Of a DNA stretch of 64,000 bases, positions 26,063 to 34,860 are shown in pieces. Below the pieces are notes generated by a model. It was given only the letters and a program-made list of their open reading frames with translations. It did not search any database and was not told the DNA's origin. Every line of letters begins with the position of its first letter. The stretch's first letter is position 1. Made by a program: the position numbers and the translations under genes. The stretch is from Chryseobacterium caseinilyticum (lineage in GTDB: Bacteria; Bacteroidota; Bacteroidia; Flavobacteriales; Weeksellaceae), in assembly GCF_014837145.1 (NCBI RefSeq), contig NZ_JACYFS010000001.1, positions 310,001 to 374,000 of the forward strand, read 5' to 3'.

Positions 26063-29000
26063 ATGTCATCATTTCCAATTAACCAGGAACAGATATTTGA
26101 AGCTACAAACGGTGGCTGGGATTTAATCGAAAGATTTCTTCCGGAAGCCAATATTAATAAACATTTTAAAATCAGAAAAGAGGGCACCGAAAGTGCCAAT
26201 GTTTCAAAAAACGGAGGCATTTATTTTGTGCGGGATTGGGGTGATTCCGGTGGTTTTTTTTCAAAATCAAAACACGGAATTCATATCTATTCTCACTTTA
26301 CCGGTAAGACTTATTTTGAATCACTCCTGGATTTGGGAGAGCAGCTTGGGATCATCGACAAAAATAAGACTGCAGTAAAAAATATTTCGTCCTGCAAATT
26401 TCACGAATATGAAGGTGAGGAACTCAACGATGATGGTTTTACTTATAAATTAAAAGATTGGACGGATTATGAGCTGGAGACTTTAGGTCCTTTGGTTACT
26501 CCGGATATTTGCAAAAGATACAGTCTCTACTCTTTGGAGTCTTATTCCTGGCTTAAGAAATCTGAAAATACACAAAAAGAGTTTTGTGATGTTTACACTG
26601 TCACCAGTTCACCAACGTATCCAATCCTGGCTTTTATTATTTCAGATAAGAAAAAACCGAAGCTTTCAATTAAAGGGGCAAATAAAGATGTTGTTGTAGA
26701 ACCGGCGGATCCAACAAGAGAATGGATGAAGATCTACCAGCCAAAAGCTTCAGATAAAAAATATAGATTCTCTTACCTTGGTAAAAAACCTAAGCAGCAT
26801 ATTTTCGGATTAGATTTGCTTAAAAATAAAACCGAAAAGGAACAAGATGTTAAGGATGATGAAGGATATACAATTGGTACGGATAAATTCATTGAGAAAG
26901 TTCAGAAAGTTATAATCTGCTCGGGCGACAGAGATTCAATAAATATGGCATCTACAGGAAAAGCAGATGCGGTAGTATGGTTTAATTCTGAAACTGCAGA
27001 TATTTCCGAAAGTGAAATAGGTTTACTTTTCAAGCATGCTCACGAGGTTATAAATGTTCCTGATCTTGATCCAACTGGTGTGGAAGCTGGAAAGAAAATT
27101 GCCCTTGAGCACATGGATGTAAAAACGGCGTGGCTTCCGGAAGAAATTACTAAACGGAAAGATTTTCGGGGGAATGCGTTAAAAGATTTCACCGACTTTA
27201 TGAAAATCAACAGCAGCTTTGACGATAAAGATCAGAATGAGCTTAAGAAAAAAGTTGAACGATTCCTGGAACTTGCAAGGCCTGGAAAATTTTGGACAAG
27301 TTCTTATAATAAAAGTCGAAATACTACCGATTATAAAGTCAATTATAAAAACGCTTTCAACTTTTTAAAGCTGAATGGATTCTACCGTATTAAGGACGAA
27401 AATCATAAAGACGGATATTATTTCGTAAAACAGGACAAACACATTTTAAAGGAGGTTTCTGCTCAGGAGATCAAAGATTTCTTCAACAGCTTCCTGGATG
27501 AAAAGCAACGTGAAAAAGGTCTAAGATTTTTCCCGGATGAACTTCTAAATATGTTGATCGGTTCTGAAGCTGTCTCAGATAAAAAGCTTGTTAATCTCGA
27601 GGTAAAAGATTTTGATTTTACCGATTACACAGCCAAAGCACAATATTTTTTCTTTGATAAATTCATCTGGAAAATTACTGCAGAAGGAATTGAGGAAATC
27701 ACGAAAGGCTACAGTCGATATGTGATGGATAAAGACATCCTGAATCATCTGATCAAGAAGCAAACCCGATTCGATTTAAATAGTCGTGAGATTAAACCAC
27801 TCGGAAATCACATTGATAGTACAGGTAAATTCCAAAATGGCGATCCTTTTTTTAAAGTGAAAAAAGATGATAATGGAAATTGGGATGTAACCATTCTCCG
27901 GAAAGACTGCGACTTTATGAATTACATGATCAATGGAAGTCGTGTGCATTGGAAGGAAGAGGTGAAACATTTGCCCGGGCACAAAGTTGATGAGTATTTA
28001 GCTGATAATAATTTTATCCTGGATAAATATAAAACTGAAGGTTCTGAGGGTGGATTGGATGATGATCAGGTTTATGAGCAGGAACTTCATTTTTTAAATA
28101 AATGTTGGGGCTACGGCTATGCGCTGCATCGGTATAAGAACCCTTCAATGTCGCCATGTCTTTATGTAATGGATAATGAGGTTGTTGATGATAGCGAGTC
28201 TCATGGTCGTACCGGTAAATCATTGCTCTCAAATAAGGCAATCCGTCTGTTTATGGATTCTAAATACATGGGAGCACGAAAAAAGAATCTGTTGGAAAAT
28301 GAATTCTTGTACGATGGTGTCACTGAAAAAACGGATTATATTTTATTTGATGACGCTGATAAGAAATTTCAGTTTAATCAGCTCTACACAGATATCACAG
28401 GAGATTTGAATGTCAACCCGAAAAATCAAACTCCATTCTTGATTCCATTCCATGAGTCGCCGAAGTTCTGTATTACTACAAATTATGCTCCTATTGGTTT
28501 GGATCCGTCAACGCTTGATAGAATTTTGTTTCTCGCATTTTCGGATTGGTATCATGGCTCTAGCGAACTTTGGGGAAGACGTGAGCCTAAAGATGATTTT
28601 AAAAAAATGTTCTTTACGGAGTGGGATGATAAGCAATGGAACCTGTTTTTAAATTTCAGTATGCAATGCCTTCAGCTGCACCTGCAGTTTCCGGAAAAGA
28701 TTGGAGCGCCTCAGGGGAATATTAAGAAGCGTAATCTGATGAGCGAAATCGGAAAAGTATTCCTGGAATGGGCTGAAGAGTATTTTACTGACGATCGATT
28801 GAATAATGATTTTGATAAGAAAGAAGCCCATTCAGCACTCGTTAATTATAACGTTTCGATGAAGAATACTTCTTCCACAGCATTTAAATATAAAGTTAAG
28901 CAATTCTGTGAGCTCAAAGGTTGGCATTTAAATCCTGTAGACAAGCTGACAACTGCAGACGGTCGTATCATGAGATCCTATAACGGTTCAACCACTGAAA

Positions 29001-29098
29001 TGCTATATATATCAACTGACACTTATGGCCTACCTGGACTAGGGGTAAATAATTCTCCGGCTGATCAGAGTGGTAAAAGTCCTTACGATGTAAAATAA
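26063..29098 (+). CDS. Phage primase-helicase (TOPRIM-like domain plus superfamily 3-type helicase)
   Basis: At 1011 residues this is the replication protein of the phage. The N-terminus resembles phage primases; a TOPRIM-like segment (KVIICSGDRDSIN and later VPDLDPTGVEAGKK) spans about 285-345. The C-terminal third is a D5/P4-type helicase: Walker A SHGRTGKSLL near 712-720, Walker B YILFDDAD near 760, and a sensor-type CITTNY near 815. The Walker A is a shortened GxxGKS form as in P4-like helicases. No CHC2 zinc motif is seen. Together these would prime and unwind at a phage origin. Confidence 0.85.
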   Translation: MSSFPINQEQIFEATNGGWDLIERFLPEANINKHFKIRKEGTESANVSKNGGIYFVRDWGDSGGFFSKSKHGIHIYSHFTGKTYFESLLDLGEQLGIIDKNKTAVKNISSCKFHEYEGEELNDDGFTYKLKDWTDYELETLGPLVTPDICKRYSLYSLESYSWLKKSENTQKEFCDVYTVTSSPTYPILAFIISDKKKPKLSIKGANKDVVVEPADPTREWMKIYQPKASDKKYRFSYLGKKPKQHIFGLDLLKNKTEKEQDVKDDEGYTIGTDKFIEKVQKVIICSGDRDSINMASTGKADAVVWFNSETADISESEIGLLFKHAHEVINVPDLDPTGVEAGKKIALEHMDVKTAWLPEEITKRKDFRGNALKDFTDFMKINSSFDDKDQNELKKKVERFLELARPGKFWTSSYNKSRNTTDYKVNYKNAFNFLKLNGFYRIKDENHKDGYYFVKQDKHILKEVSAQEIKDFFNSFLDEKQREKGLRFFPDELLNMLIGSEAVSDKKLVNLEVKDFDFTDYTAKAQYFFFDKFIWKITAEGIEEITKGYSRYVMDKDILNHLIKKQTRFDLNSREIKPLGNHIDSTGKFQNGDPFFKVKKDDNGNWDVTILRKDCDFMNYMINGSRVHWKEEVKHLPGHKVDEYLADNNFILDKYKTEGSEGGLDDDQVYEQELHFLNKCWGYGYALHRYKNPSMSPCLYVMDNEVVDDSESHGRTGKSLLSNKAIRLFMDSKYMGARKKNLLENEFLYDGVTEKTDYILFDDADKKFQFNQLYTDITGDLNVNPKNQTPFLIPFHESPKFCITTNYAPIGLDPSTLDRILFLAFSDWYHGSSELWGRREPKDDFKKMFFTEWDDKQWNLFLNFSMQCLQLHLQFPEKIGAPQGNIKKRNLMSEIGKVFLEWAEEYFTDDRLNNDFDKKEAHSALVNYNVSMKNTSSTAFKYKVKQFCELKGWHLNPVDKLTTADGRIMRSYNGSTTEMLYISTDTYGLPGLGVNNSPADQSGKSPYDVK

Positions 29099-29104
29099 TC
29101 TGCT

Positions 29105-29467
29105 ATGAAAAAAACTAATTGTTCAGTTCCTCCAACAAGGCAGGCTCAGAGAGAAGCTTTTGGATATTTAAGTTTTAATGTGTCGCTGATCAATCTTGAT
29201 ATCGTTGGTGTAAAGCTGCGGGAATCCGGAGAATTTGTCGTGCTCATGTATCGCGGCGCTCATAAGGTTGGTTATATCTATGAGGGCGAAAAACTAACGC
29301 CTAAGCAAGCCTTTATCACTTATGATGATGCTCCAGACAACTATAATGAATTTGATAAATATATTGAATTTTATCAGGACAGACTGGAGGTGTTAGCACC
29401 AATACCGGACAACTATGTGTTTATAAATGACCAGGAAATTGTTCAAACTAAGCACAACGATTTGTAA
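29105..29467 (+). CDS. Phage protein, unknown
   Basis: A 120-residue protein six bases after the primase-helicase. The middle is beta-rich (VGVKLRESGEFVVLMYRGAH), the C-terminus acidic. Not recognised. Its 3' end runs into TGTAATA repeats that precede the next gene. Confidence 0.55.
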   Translation: MKKTNCSVPPTRQAQREAFGYLSFNVSLINLDIVGVKLRESGEFVVLMYRGAHKVGYIYEGEKLTPKQAFITYDDAPDNYNEFDKYIEFYQDRLEVLAPIPDNYVFINDQEIVQTKHNDL

Positions 29468-29485
29468 AAATGTAATACTGTAATA
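29462..29485 (+). promoter_or_regulatory. TGTAATA half-sites ahead of the HTH gene
   Basis: TTGTAAA (29463) and two TGTAATA copies (29470-29476, 29478-29484) sit immediately before the ATG of the small HTH gene. The same heptamer is repeated many times at 33562-33778. This would fit autoregulation of a protein that binds those sites. Confidence 0.4.
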
Positions 29486-29674
29486 ATGAGCAAAGAAATG
29501 TTGAGCTTAATAATTGAAAAGTCCGGACTTACTAAAAAGGAATTTGCTGCAGATCTTGGCTTGCATTCACATACCATAGACAAGTGGCTTGCCGGATTGT
29601 TTAAACCTTCAGCTGACAACCAGGAAAAGATAAGGCTGAAACATAAAAACATAATTGCAAAACTTTATAAATAA
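29486..29674 (+). CDS. Small XRE-like HTH DNA-binding protein
   Basis: A 62-residue protein that is essentially one helix-turn-helix: KKEFAADLGLHSHTIDKWLAG at about 14-34, given in part here. Candidate ligand: the TATTACA/TGTAATA sites directly upstream of it and in the iteron field 4 kb downstream (inference). Could be a replication initiator helper, excisionase-like factor or repressor. Confidence 0.65.
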   Translation: MSKEMLSLIIEKSGLTKKEFAADLGLHSHTIDKWLAGLFKPSADNQEKIRLKHKNIIAKLYK

Positions 29675-29679
29675 TAGCG

Positions 29680-30057
29680 ATGAAAACAATTAAAGATATT
29701 GCCAAAATAAAACCGAAGATACTTTCAGATAAGTTGGTTCCTCGGGACTGGTTTATTGCTGAAGACGAATATCTAACTGAAATAGGTGTTAGAACAAAGC
29801 TTGGAACTAATTGGAAAGCCCCAAGCATTAATGAACTTAGACTTTACCTGAGCGAATTAGATAAAAAAGAGCAAAGAGAAATCTTAAACGATCTTAAAAC
29901 AATTAATGTTTATCCGGCTATTAAAAGCAATTCTGGAACAGTGATCTGCATCTATCATGATTCATCTGCCAATATTTTATTTTATTACTGTAGAGGCAGG
30001 AAATTAGATTGCCAAGGGCTCCATAGAAAAAATAGTTTAATATCAAAAAATAGATAA
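29680..30057 (+). CDS. Phage protein, unknown
   Basis: A 125-residue basic protein with a conserved-looking LVPRDWFIAEDEYLTEIG segment. Not recognised. It lies 5 bp after the HTH gene and 2 bp before the ASCH-like gene. Confidence 0.5.
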   Translation: MKTIKDIAKIKPKILSDKLVPRDWFIAEDEYLTEIGVRTKLGTNWKAPSINELRLYLSELDKKEQREILNDLKTINVYPAIKSNSGTVICIYHDSSANILFYYCRGRKLDCQGLHRKNSLISKNR

Positions 30058-30059
30058 AG

Positions 30060-30683
30060 ATGAAAATTAAACCAATATTATTTTCAACTCCGATGGTGCA
30101 GGCAAACTCTGCAGGCATAAAAACTCAAACCCGGAGAGTAATTGATGAACATCATTATGGCTTTTTAGAGTAGGCATTCAAAGATAAAAAGAATTTAGCT
30201 GAGTGGATTTTTAGAAATGCAAAATATCGGATGGGAGATATTCTATATGTGAGAGAATCATTTTGCGTATCTAATGATATGATGCGAGGGAAATTTCTTT
30301 ATAAAGCAAAAGTTGAAAAAGAATCTTCTTTGAAATTGAAATATAAGCCATCTATACACATGCCAAGGGAAGCTGCCCGACAGTTTATAAAAATTCTTTC
30401 AGTACGATTAGAACGTCTCCAAAATATTTCCAAAACCGATGCTATTGCTGAAGGAATTCTCCCATTAACTATGTCGAAGGCTCAGCTGATAGAAATGGGA
30501 CAGCAATATTTGGATTATTCGAAACCTCCGGAATTTTTAAATGAGGGATTAGATCCAGTTTCTTCTTTCAAAAGTCTCTGGCAGAAAATTAACGGGAAGA
30601 AAATTCCCTGGAATGAAAACCCTTTCGTTTGGGTTTATGAATATGAGCTTTGCGAAAAACCTATAAATTTTTTAACAACATAA
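30060..30683 (+). pseudogene. ASCH-like phage protein gene interrupted by an in-frame amber codon
   Basis: ATG 30060 starts KPILFSTPMVQ...GIKTQTRRVI, the typical N-terminus of a widespread phage ASCH-like family. After 37 codons a TAG (30171-30173) interrupts; the same frame then continues AFKDKKNLAEWI and GDILYVRESF, SIHMPREAARQF and NPFVWVYEYEL to 30683, all in the expected family order. So a single nonsense mutation splits an otherwise intact reading frame of about 207 codons. An ATG at 30231 could restart a truncated product of 150 residues. Either a pseudogene, or readthrough occurs. Confidence 0.75.
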
Positions 30684-30694
30684 ATACAATTAAA

Positions 30695-31153
30695 ATGGAT
30701 TACATTAAATCTTACTACCAATTACCGTTCCTTAAGCCAGGAACAAAATTAGAAATGGACGGCAAAAAATGCACAGCCGTAAAAGAAAAAAACGGACACC
30801 TGCAGGTCAAGTTTGAAAATGGATCTGAAGGACCAATTCATCCAACCTGGGAAACTGTTTATTTTGATGAAAATGGGAACATACTGAAAGACTTCCGGAA
30901 GAAAAAAACAGTACAAAGCAGTTCAGGTCATGCATTCTCCACAACGCATGCTCAGTCGGAATCAATTGACGGTTCTGATAACGATGATAATTTTGCAAGA
31001 GAAGCTGCTAAGTATGATTTTGACAATGCTTCAGAACGTTTCTCCGGATTCGGTTCTGAGGATGGCGGAAGTTTTGGCGGTGGCGGCACTTCCGGTGATT
31101 GGGATTCCGGATCCAGTGATTCTAGTTCTTCAGATTCATCTAACTCTGATTAA
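30695..31153 (+). CDS. Phage protein with low-complexity Gly/Ser/Asp tail
   Basis: A 152-residue protein from ATG 30695; 45 more bases are open upstream but overlap the previous frame. The N-terminal 60 residues look like a small beta domain (CTAVKEKNGHLQVKFENG). The last 50 residues are a Gly, Ser, Asp-rich disordered tail, also common in Bacteroidota phage proteins. Function unknown. Confidence 0.6.
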   Translation: MDYIKSYYQLPFLKPGTKLEMDGKKCTAVKEKNGHLQVKFENGSEGPIHPTWETVYFDENGNILKDFRKKKTVQSSSGHAFSTTHAQSESIDGSDNDDNFAREAAKYDFDNASERFSGFGSEDGGSFGGGGTSGDWDSGSSDSSSSDSSNSD

Positions 31154-31154
31154 T

Positions 31155-31406
31155 ATGTTTGAATGGCAAGTAGAAGAATCTTGGGGTAAAAACAGTAAAT
31201 GTTGGTCATACTTTGAGACAGACACTGAAGATGAAACAGTGGTTGCAAAAAAAGCGGTTGAAATAATTCAGCAGAGCTATGAGAGAAAATTAGAATTGGC
31301 GAAGCGTAGAGCTTTCACAAATACTCAGCCTGCAAGACCAACACTAATTATAAGGGAGTATCCGAAAAAGAAAGATGGATTAGTTTTGAAAACCAAGTGG
31401 CGTTAA
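31155..31406 (+). CDS. Phage protein, unknown
   Basis: An 83-residue protein starting MFEWQVEESWGKNSKCW one base after the preceding stop; the longer frame upstream is a shadow of that gene. Basic C-terminus. Not recognised. Confidence 0.5.
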   Translation: MFEWQVEESWGKNSKCWSYFETDTEDETVVAKKAVEIIQQSYERKLELAKRRAFTNTQPARPTLIIREYPKKKDGLVLKTKWR

Positions 31407-31449
31407 CCTGAAAAACAACAGAAAAAATTAAATTACGGATCTAATAAGA

Positions 31450-31707
31450 TTGAATAAAGCGAATGCTTTGAATAAAAAGATTAAAGAATATGAAGAAGCT
31501 TTGAACTGCTTTGAGCATAGATATGGCGAAAACAATGAATTTGTTTTCGATAGAACTCCAAAGATTTTGCTGGATGTTGACGACTTGGATGATGGTCGGG
31601 AACAGATTCCTATACCTATGATACTAAGTGATGAATTAGCAGAGTTTTTAAAAGAGCAGATATTATCAAATCTCAATTTGGCAAAAGAAGAATTTATTAA
31701 TCTTTAA
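31450..31707 (+). CDS. Phage protein, unknown (TTG start)
   Basis: An 85-residue acidic protein. The only suitable start is TTG at 31450 (LNKANALNKKIKEYEEA); the next in-frame ATG is after residue 56. Helical N-terminus with coiled-coil character. Not recognised. Confidence 0.45.
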   Translation: MNKANALNKKIKEYEEALNCFEHRYGENNEFVFDRTPKILLDVDDLDDGREQIPIPMILSDELAEFLKEQILSNLNLAKEEFINL

Positions 31708-31718
31708 AATCATAACAA

Positions 31719-31955
31719 ATGTTTACAGTAAAAGACTTTAAAGAAATTTTAGAGAATCTGCCGGAAGACATGCCGGTTGGGTTAATAGATGTTACTACAG
31801 ATGACACTGACGACATGAACTATCCTTTAGGAAAAGAAAACTTTACTATTGAAGATTATTTTAGAGGTGATCAGACTGATGATAATTACGGAACGCCGTT
31901 AGGTAAAATGCTTTTCATCACTTTCGAAAATAAATTAAACGAAAATCCAATTTAA
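31719..31955 (+). CDS. Phage protein, unknown
   Basis: A 78-residue, strongly acidic protein (LPEDMPVGLIDVTTDDTDD). High negative charge and small size recall DNA-mimic anti-defence proteins, but there is no sequence signature, so this is only a remark. Two bases before the next gene... it ends at 31955 and the next starts at 31957. Confidence 0.5.
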   Translation: MFTVKDFKEILENLPEDMPVGLIDVTTDDTDDMNYPLGKENFTIEDYFRGDQTDDNYGTPLGKMLFITFENKLNENPI

Positions 31956-31956
31956 A

Positions 31957-32424
31957 ATGCAAAACGAACAACAGTTCATAGAAGCAGCTGCTCAAGCTTA
32001 TGCTATTAAGACGGCCGAAAAAGAACACAGAGGAACAGAATCTATCAAAGAAGATTTTATAGCAGGCGTTGTTTTCTGGGGAAATCGCACGGTAGAATTA
32101 TTAAAAAGCCTCACTCCCGGTATTCAGGAATTAGCCGCAGAGAGACAAAAGCAAATAGATAAACACGGCTTCACTGCAGAACATCATGTTAATCATCCGG
32201 AGTGGTATGAGAACAAACAGCTGATTGTGGCTGCCGCTTCTTTACTGTTACAGGATCTTACTCCAGAACAAGCCTCAGGAGACTTTCCCGAAAATTGGGA
32301 CGAAAAGTGGTTTGCTGATCTTTTAAGTAGATCAGAAGCAGAACGAGTAATAATAGCGGGTGCCTTGTTGGCTGCTGAACTTGATAGAAAAAATGAACTT
32401 GATCCGTTTTACTTAATACGATAA
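31957..32424 (+). CDS. Phage protein with ERQKQIDKHGFT-type domain
   Basis: A 155-residue protein. The central part (ELAAERQKQIDKHGFTAEHH, followed by NKQLIVAAASLLL) matches a small helical domain often seen in phage and prophage proteins of unknown function, sometimes near nucleotide-metabolism genes. No catalytic residues can be assigned. Confidence 0.6.
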   Translation: MQNEQQFIEAAAQAYAIKTAEKEHRGTESIKEDFIAGVVFWGNRTVELLKSLTPGIQELAAERQKQIDKHGFTAEHHVNHPEWYENKQLIVAAASLLLQDLTPEQASGDFPENWDEKWFADLLSRSEAERVIIAGALLAAELDRKNELDPFYLIR

Positions 32425-32447
32425 TCATTTTAATAAAAAACAATAGA

Positions 32448-32717
32448 ATGGAAGAACCAACACTATGTATTCATTGCGATGAATGGTTTGATTTATCAGA
32501 TGGCTATGGCTCAGAAAAATGGCATGACAACACTATTATATGTAGGAATTGTCATATTAAAGAAGAAGTCGAAATCGAAGCAGATGACAGGTGGGAATCC
32601 ATCAATATTGATTTGGTAAATGCACTTTACGATTTGGACAAGGAAAAGGAATTGGCCAATAGGTTGCAACCGTGCAATAAGGCTAAAATATTATTATTAG
32701 CAGAACTTTTAAAATAA
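32448..32717 (+). CDS. Phage zinc-finger-like protein
   Basis: An 89-residue acidic protein with N-terminal CIHCDEWFDLSDGYG and, 20 residues on, CRNCH: two Cys pairs suitable for one zinc site. The rest is helical. Function unknown. Confidence 0.55.
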   Translation: MEEPTLCIHCDEWFDLSDGYGSEKWHDNTIICRNCHIKEEVEIEADDRWESINIDLVNALYDLDKEKELANRLQPCNKAKILLLAELLK

Positions 32718-32721
32718 AATT

Positions 32722-33126
32722 ATGGTAACAAAAGAACAATTAGAAGAAATCTACACGCCGGAATTTATTAACAATCCGGGTATATTATTTGACCTGCTGG
32801 AAGATCTGCAGGAAGATAATCAAAAGGCCTACGAAAAAGAGACTTATGCTGATCATATGATTTTGAGTCACGAAATTGATTTTGATTTAAATACAGAAGC
32901 GATATCAAAAATCATCAAAGACCAAGATAAATATAATTTTCATCAGGAAGACATGTTTGGAGGCACTGCAATGGAAGATGGAAAACTATGGATCGATTTT
33001 CTTTCAGATTCGTATGAAACATTATCAAAAACAAGAAATCACATTCACTATGACCGGGAATACGAAGTTTACTATGATCCGGATATTCATGATAAATCAG
33101 ACTGGAGAAATGAGAGACAACAATAA
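32722..33126 (+). CDS. Phage protein, unknown
   Basis: A 134-residue acidic protein starting 4 bp after the previous gene. Notable for many Asp, Glu and Tyr residues (YDREYEVYYDPDIHDKSD). Not recognised. Confidence 0.5.
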   Translation: MVTKEQLEEIYTPEFINNPGILFDLLEDLQEDNQKAYEKETYADHMILSHEIDFDLNTEAISKIIKDQDKYNFHQEDMFGGTAMEDGKLWIDFLSDSYETLSKTRNHIHYDREYEVYYDPDIHDKSDWRNERQQ

Positions 33127-33142
33127 TCTAAAATAAAACAAT

Positions 33143-33403
33143 ATGGATTTTAAAAATTTCACGCTTGATAGCTATGAGGCTAGAGTATTACTATTTAGAG
33201 ACGTGGATGCAGATACATCCTATCCGACTGTAAAAATCTACTGCTATTGGATAGATACCGAAGGCGATGATCGTATGCATGAAGAAACAATCACTTTCGG
33301 AAATCAATCTTCCGCACAGTCATTCATTGGGGATTTTAGTAATGTGTCCGCACAACTATGGTTTAAAAACAATGTTCCCTTCGAAATAGAAGCTGCATCT
33401 TAA
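33143..33403 (+). CDS. Phage protein, unknown; last early gene
   Basis: An 86-residue protein, predicted alpha/beta (VKIYCYWIDTEGDDRMHEE). It is the last gene of the early operon, followed by a terminator at 33424. Not recognised. Confidence 0.5.
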   Translation: MDFKNFTLDSYEARVLLFRDVDADTSYPTVKIYCYWIDTEGDDRMHEETITFGNQSSAQSFIGDFSNVSAQLWFKNNVPFEIEAAS

Positions 33404-33423
33404 AGCTAATTTCCCAGGATCCA

Positions 33424-33457
33424 AAATCCCGTCAATTATATTGGCGGGATTTTTTTG
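33424..33457 (+). terminator. Terminator of the early operon
   Basis: AAATCCCGTCAA / TTGGCGGGATTT with one G-U pair and loop TTATA, then a run of T. It closes the roughly 11-kb early region. Confidence 0.85.
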
Positions 33458-33501
33458 TGCGATTCTCAGGGGTTTCAATTGTCGTTGGTCGAAGCTTCAC
33501 G

Positions 33502-33550
33502 TTAGGGGGCGCCGGTTGCCACTCCCTTGCATCCCCCTTGCACCCCCTAA
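33502..33550. repeat. GC-rich inverted repeat with internal direct repeat
   Basis: TTAGGGGG (33502-33509) and CCCCCTAA (33543-33550) are perfect inverted 8-mers. Between them are two copies of CCCTTGCAYCCCC. This C/G-skewed patch stands out in an AT-rich gap and lies next to the iteron field; it may be part of a replication origin or a regulator site. Confidence 0.45.
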
Positions 33551-33561
33551 AAACAGTTTTA

Positions 33562-33778
33562 ATTTTGTAATATTGTAATTAAGAACCAAAAACCCTGTGT
33601 TTGTAAGCCTTACAGTATGTTTTATTTTTTGTAATAAATTTTAAAGTATTACAAAATAATTGTAATAAAATAGAGTATTACAAAATCCTTACAAACCCAA
33701 AAACGGGGTATTACAGATGTTTTAAAAATTCAATCACCTGTTAATCAATTACTTATTACAGTATTACAGACTTACAAA
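33562..33778. repeat. Iteron-like field of TATTACA/TGTAATA half-sites
   Basis: About 13 copies of TTACA or its complement TGTAA with flanking T/A lie in 215 bp. Several pair into palindromes: TGTAAG-C-CTTACA (33602-33614), TTTTGTAATA...TATTACAAAA (about 33628-33657) and TTGTAATA...TATTACAA (about 33660-33682). The gene gap 33404-33859 therefore holds a terminator, the GC-rich repeat, this field and a promoter. Candidate phage origin or multi-site operator. The same motif precedes the HTH gene at 29486. Confidence 0.55.
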
Positions 33779-33837
33779 AAAATATCCTTATTTTAGACTT
33801 TCTTAAAGATATTTATTATATCAAATGATACATTTAG

Positions 33838-33845
33838 TATCTTTG
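33838..33845 (+). promoter_or_regulatory. -7 element for the first post-iteron gene
   Basis: TATCTTTG matches TAnnTTTG, 14 bp before the ATG at 33860. It lacks the GTGTAACA element seen at the five late promoters, so it probably belongs to a different temporal class. AT-rich DNA lies upstream with no clear -33. Confidence 0.5.
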
Positions 33846-33859
33846 CTGAAAACTAGTAA

Positions 33860-34258
33860 ATGAAGTCTGAACGTTTATATATCAACGAATTACGATTAGT
33901 TCCGAATAAAGATTTGTATGATGGAATTCAGGATGATGAGATCCTCTACAAAGCTCAGAGTATAGAGCCTTATTATTTCACTCCAGGAACTGCCTTCTAC
34001 TCATGGGAACAGAAAAACACTTCCTCCGGAGTTTACCTCCAAAACGAAATAGTTTTCAGTTTCCCTGGGCCGCTCACTGAAGCCATAGCAGCTGAACTTA
34101 ACAAGACGGGAGCTGTCGTTGCGTATTCTCAGACTGATCGTAAAATGGTGATGTATCGGAATGATTATTTTGGAAATGTAAAGTTGGTTCCGGAGATCTC
34201 CGGCGCTTTAGATAAAACTCAAATTAAATTTAGCCTGAGCAGCTTAGATGTACTGTAA
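33860..34258 (+). CDS. Phage protein, unknown
   Basis: A 132-residue protein, mixed alpha/beta, beginning MKSERLYINELRLVPNKD. It overlaps the next gene by 11 bp. Its position after the iteron field and before the tail-fibre unit gives no firm hint of function. Confidence 0.55.
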   Translation: MKSERLYINELRLVPNKDLYDGIQDDEILYKAQSIEPYYFTPGTAFYSWEQKNTSSGVYLQNEIVFSFPGPLTEAIAAELNKTGAVVAYSQTDRKMVMYRNDYFGNVKLVPEISGALDKTQIKFSLSSLDVL

Positions 34259-34820
34259 CATTATCCGATTAAAACCTATCGAGGTTCCGGGATATTTAAT
34301 CTCATTCATCCTAAAAGAATGCGATGGCGTTTCCATGCTCAAAAATGGGGGCGAATACAAACAGATCCTGATAGAACCCAAAAGCGTTCTCGGTCACTTC
34401 CTCAATTCGCGGCATAAAAAACCTGCAGATCTGGAAGCATTCAAAGAATACTGTCTTACCATCTACAGCAATAGAAAAGGAGAAAAAAAAGTAGTTTCCA
34501 CCGATATCATCAATCTATATAATTCTTCGGAGTTTTCTGTAGACTGGTCTTTTGATGATATCGAAGCTTTTTACAAAATGCTTGATTCATTCTTCAGGAC
34601 CTACTTTGTTTTTTTTGTGCGGGGATATTGCAAGGGCAGCTCTTCCCGCAGGAAGATAAAAGAAGCCATCAATGTATTCTGTGATATGTATGATCTCTAC
34701 GAATTCGGTTATTCTTACAATACAATGCGGATCATGTACTTCAGATATACCAATAATGGTGTAATGTCTCTATTTCAAAATAACAACAGTTTAAATTTCG
34801 GATTTTTTGGTGTAACGTAA
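34248..34820 (+). CDS. Phage protein, unknown
   Basis: A 190-residue protein with several aromatic-rich segments (FFRTYFVFFVRGYCKG). Not recognised. Its last codons (FFGVT) also form the T-tract and GTGTAAC element of the next late promoter, so coding and regulatory sequence overlap here. Confidence 0.55.
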   Translation: MYCNIIRLKPIEVPGYLISFILKECDGVSMLKNGGEYKQILIEPKSVLGHFLNSRHKKPADLEAFKEYCLTIYSNRKGEKKVVSTDIINLYNSSEFSVDWSFDDIEAFYKMLDSFFRTYFVFFVRGYCKGSSSRRKIKEAINVFCDMYDLYEFGYSYNTMRIMYFRYTNNGVMSLFQNNNSLNFGFFGVT

Positions 34821-34846
34821 ACTGCAGGCGCAAATAATGATTTTTG
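34810..34846 (+). promoter_or_regulatory. Phage late promoter 1 (GTGTAAC-N25-TTTG)
   Basis: GTGTAACG (34810-34817) preceded by six T and a G, then exactly 25 bp, then TTTG (34843-34846). It lies 14 bp before ATG 34861. The -7 core reads GATTTTTG, one mismatch to TAnnTTTG. One of five elements with identical spacing. Confidence 0.7.
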
Positions 34847-34860
34847 TCGAAAAATAAATC

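Noticed and set aside
33562..33778. CRISPR array
   Set aside because: Repeat units are 7-8 bp and irregularly spaced in both senses; no constant repeat-spacer pattern and no cas genes.
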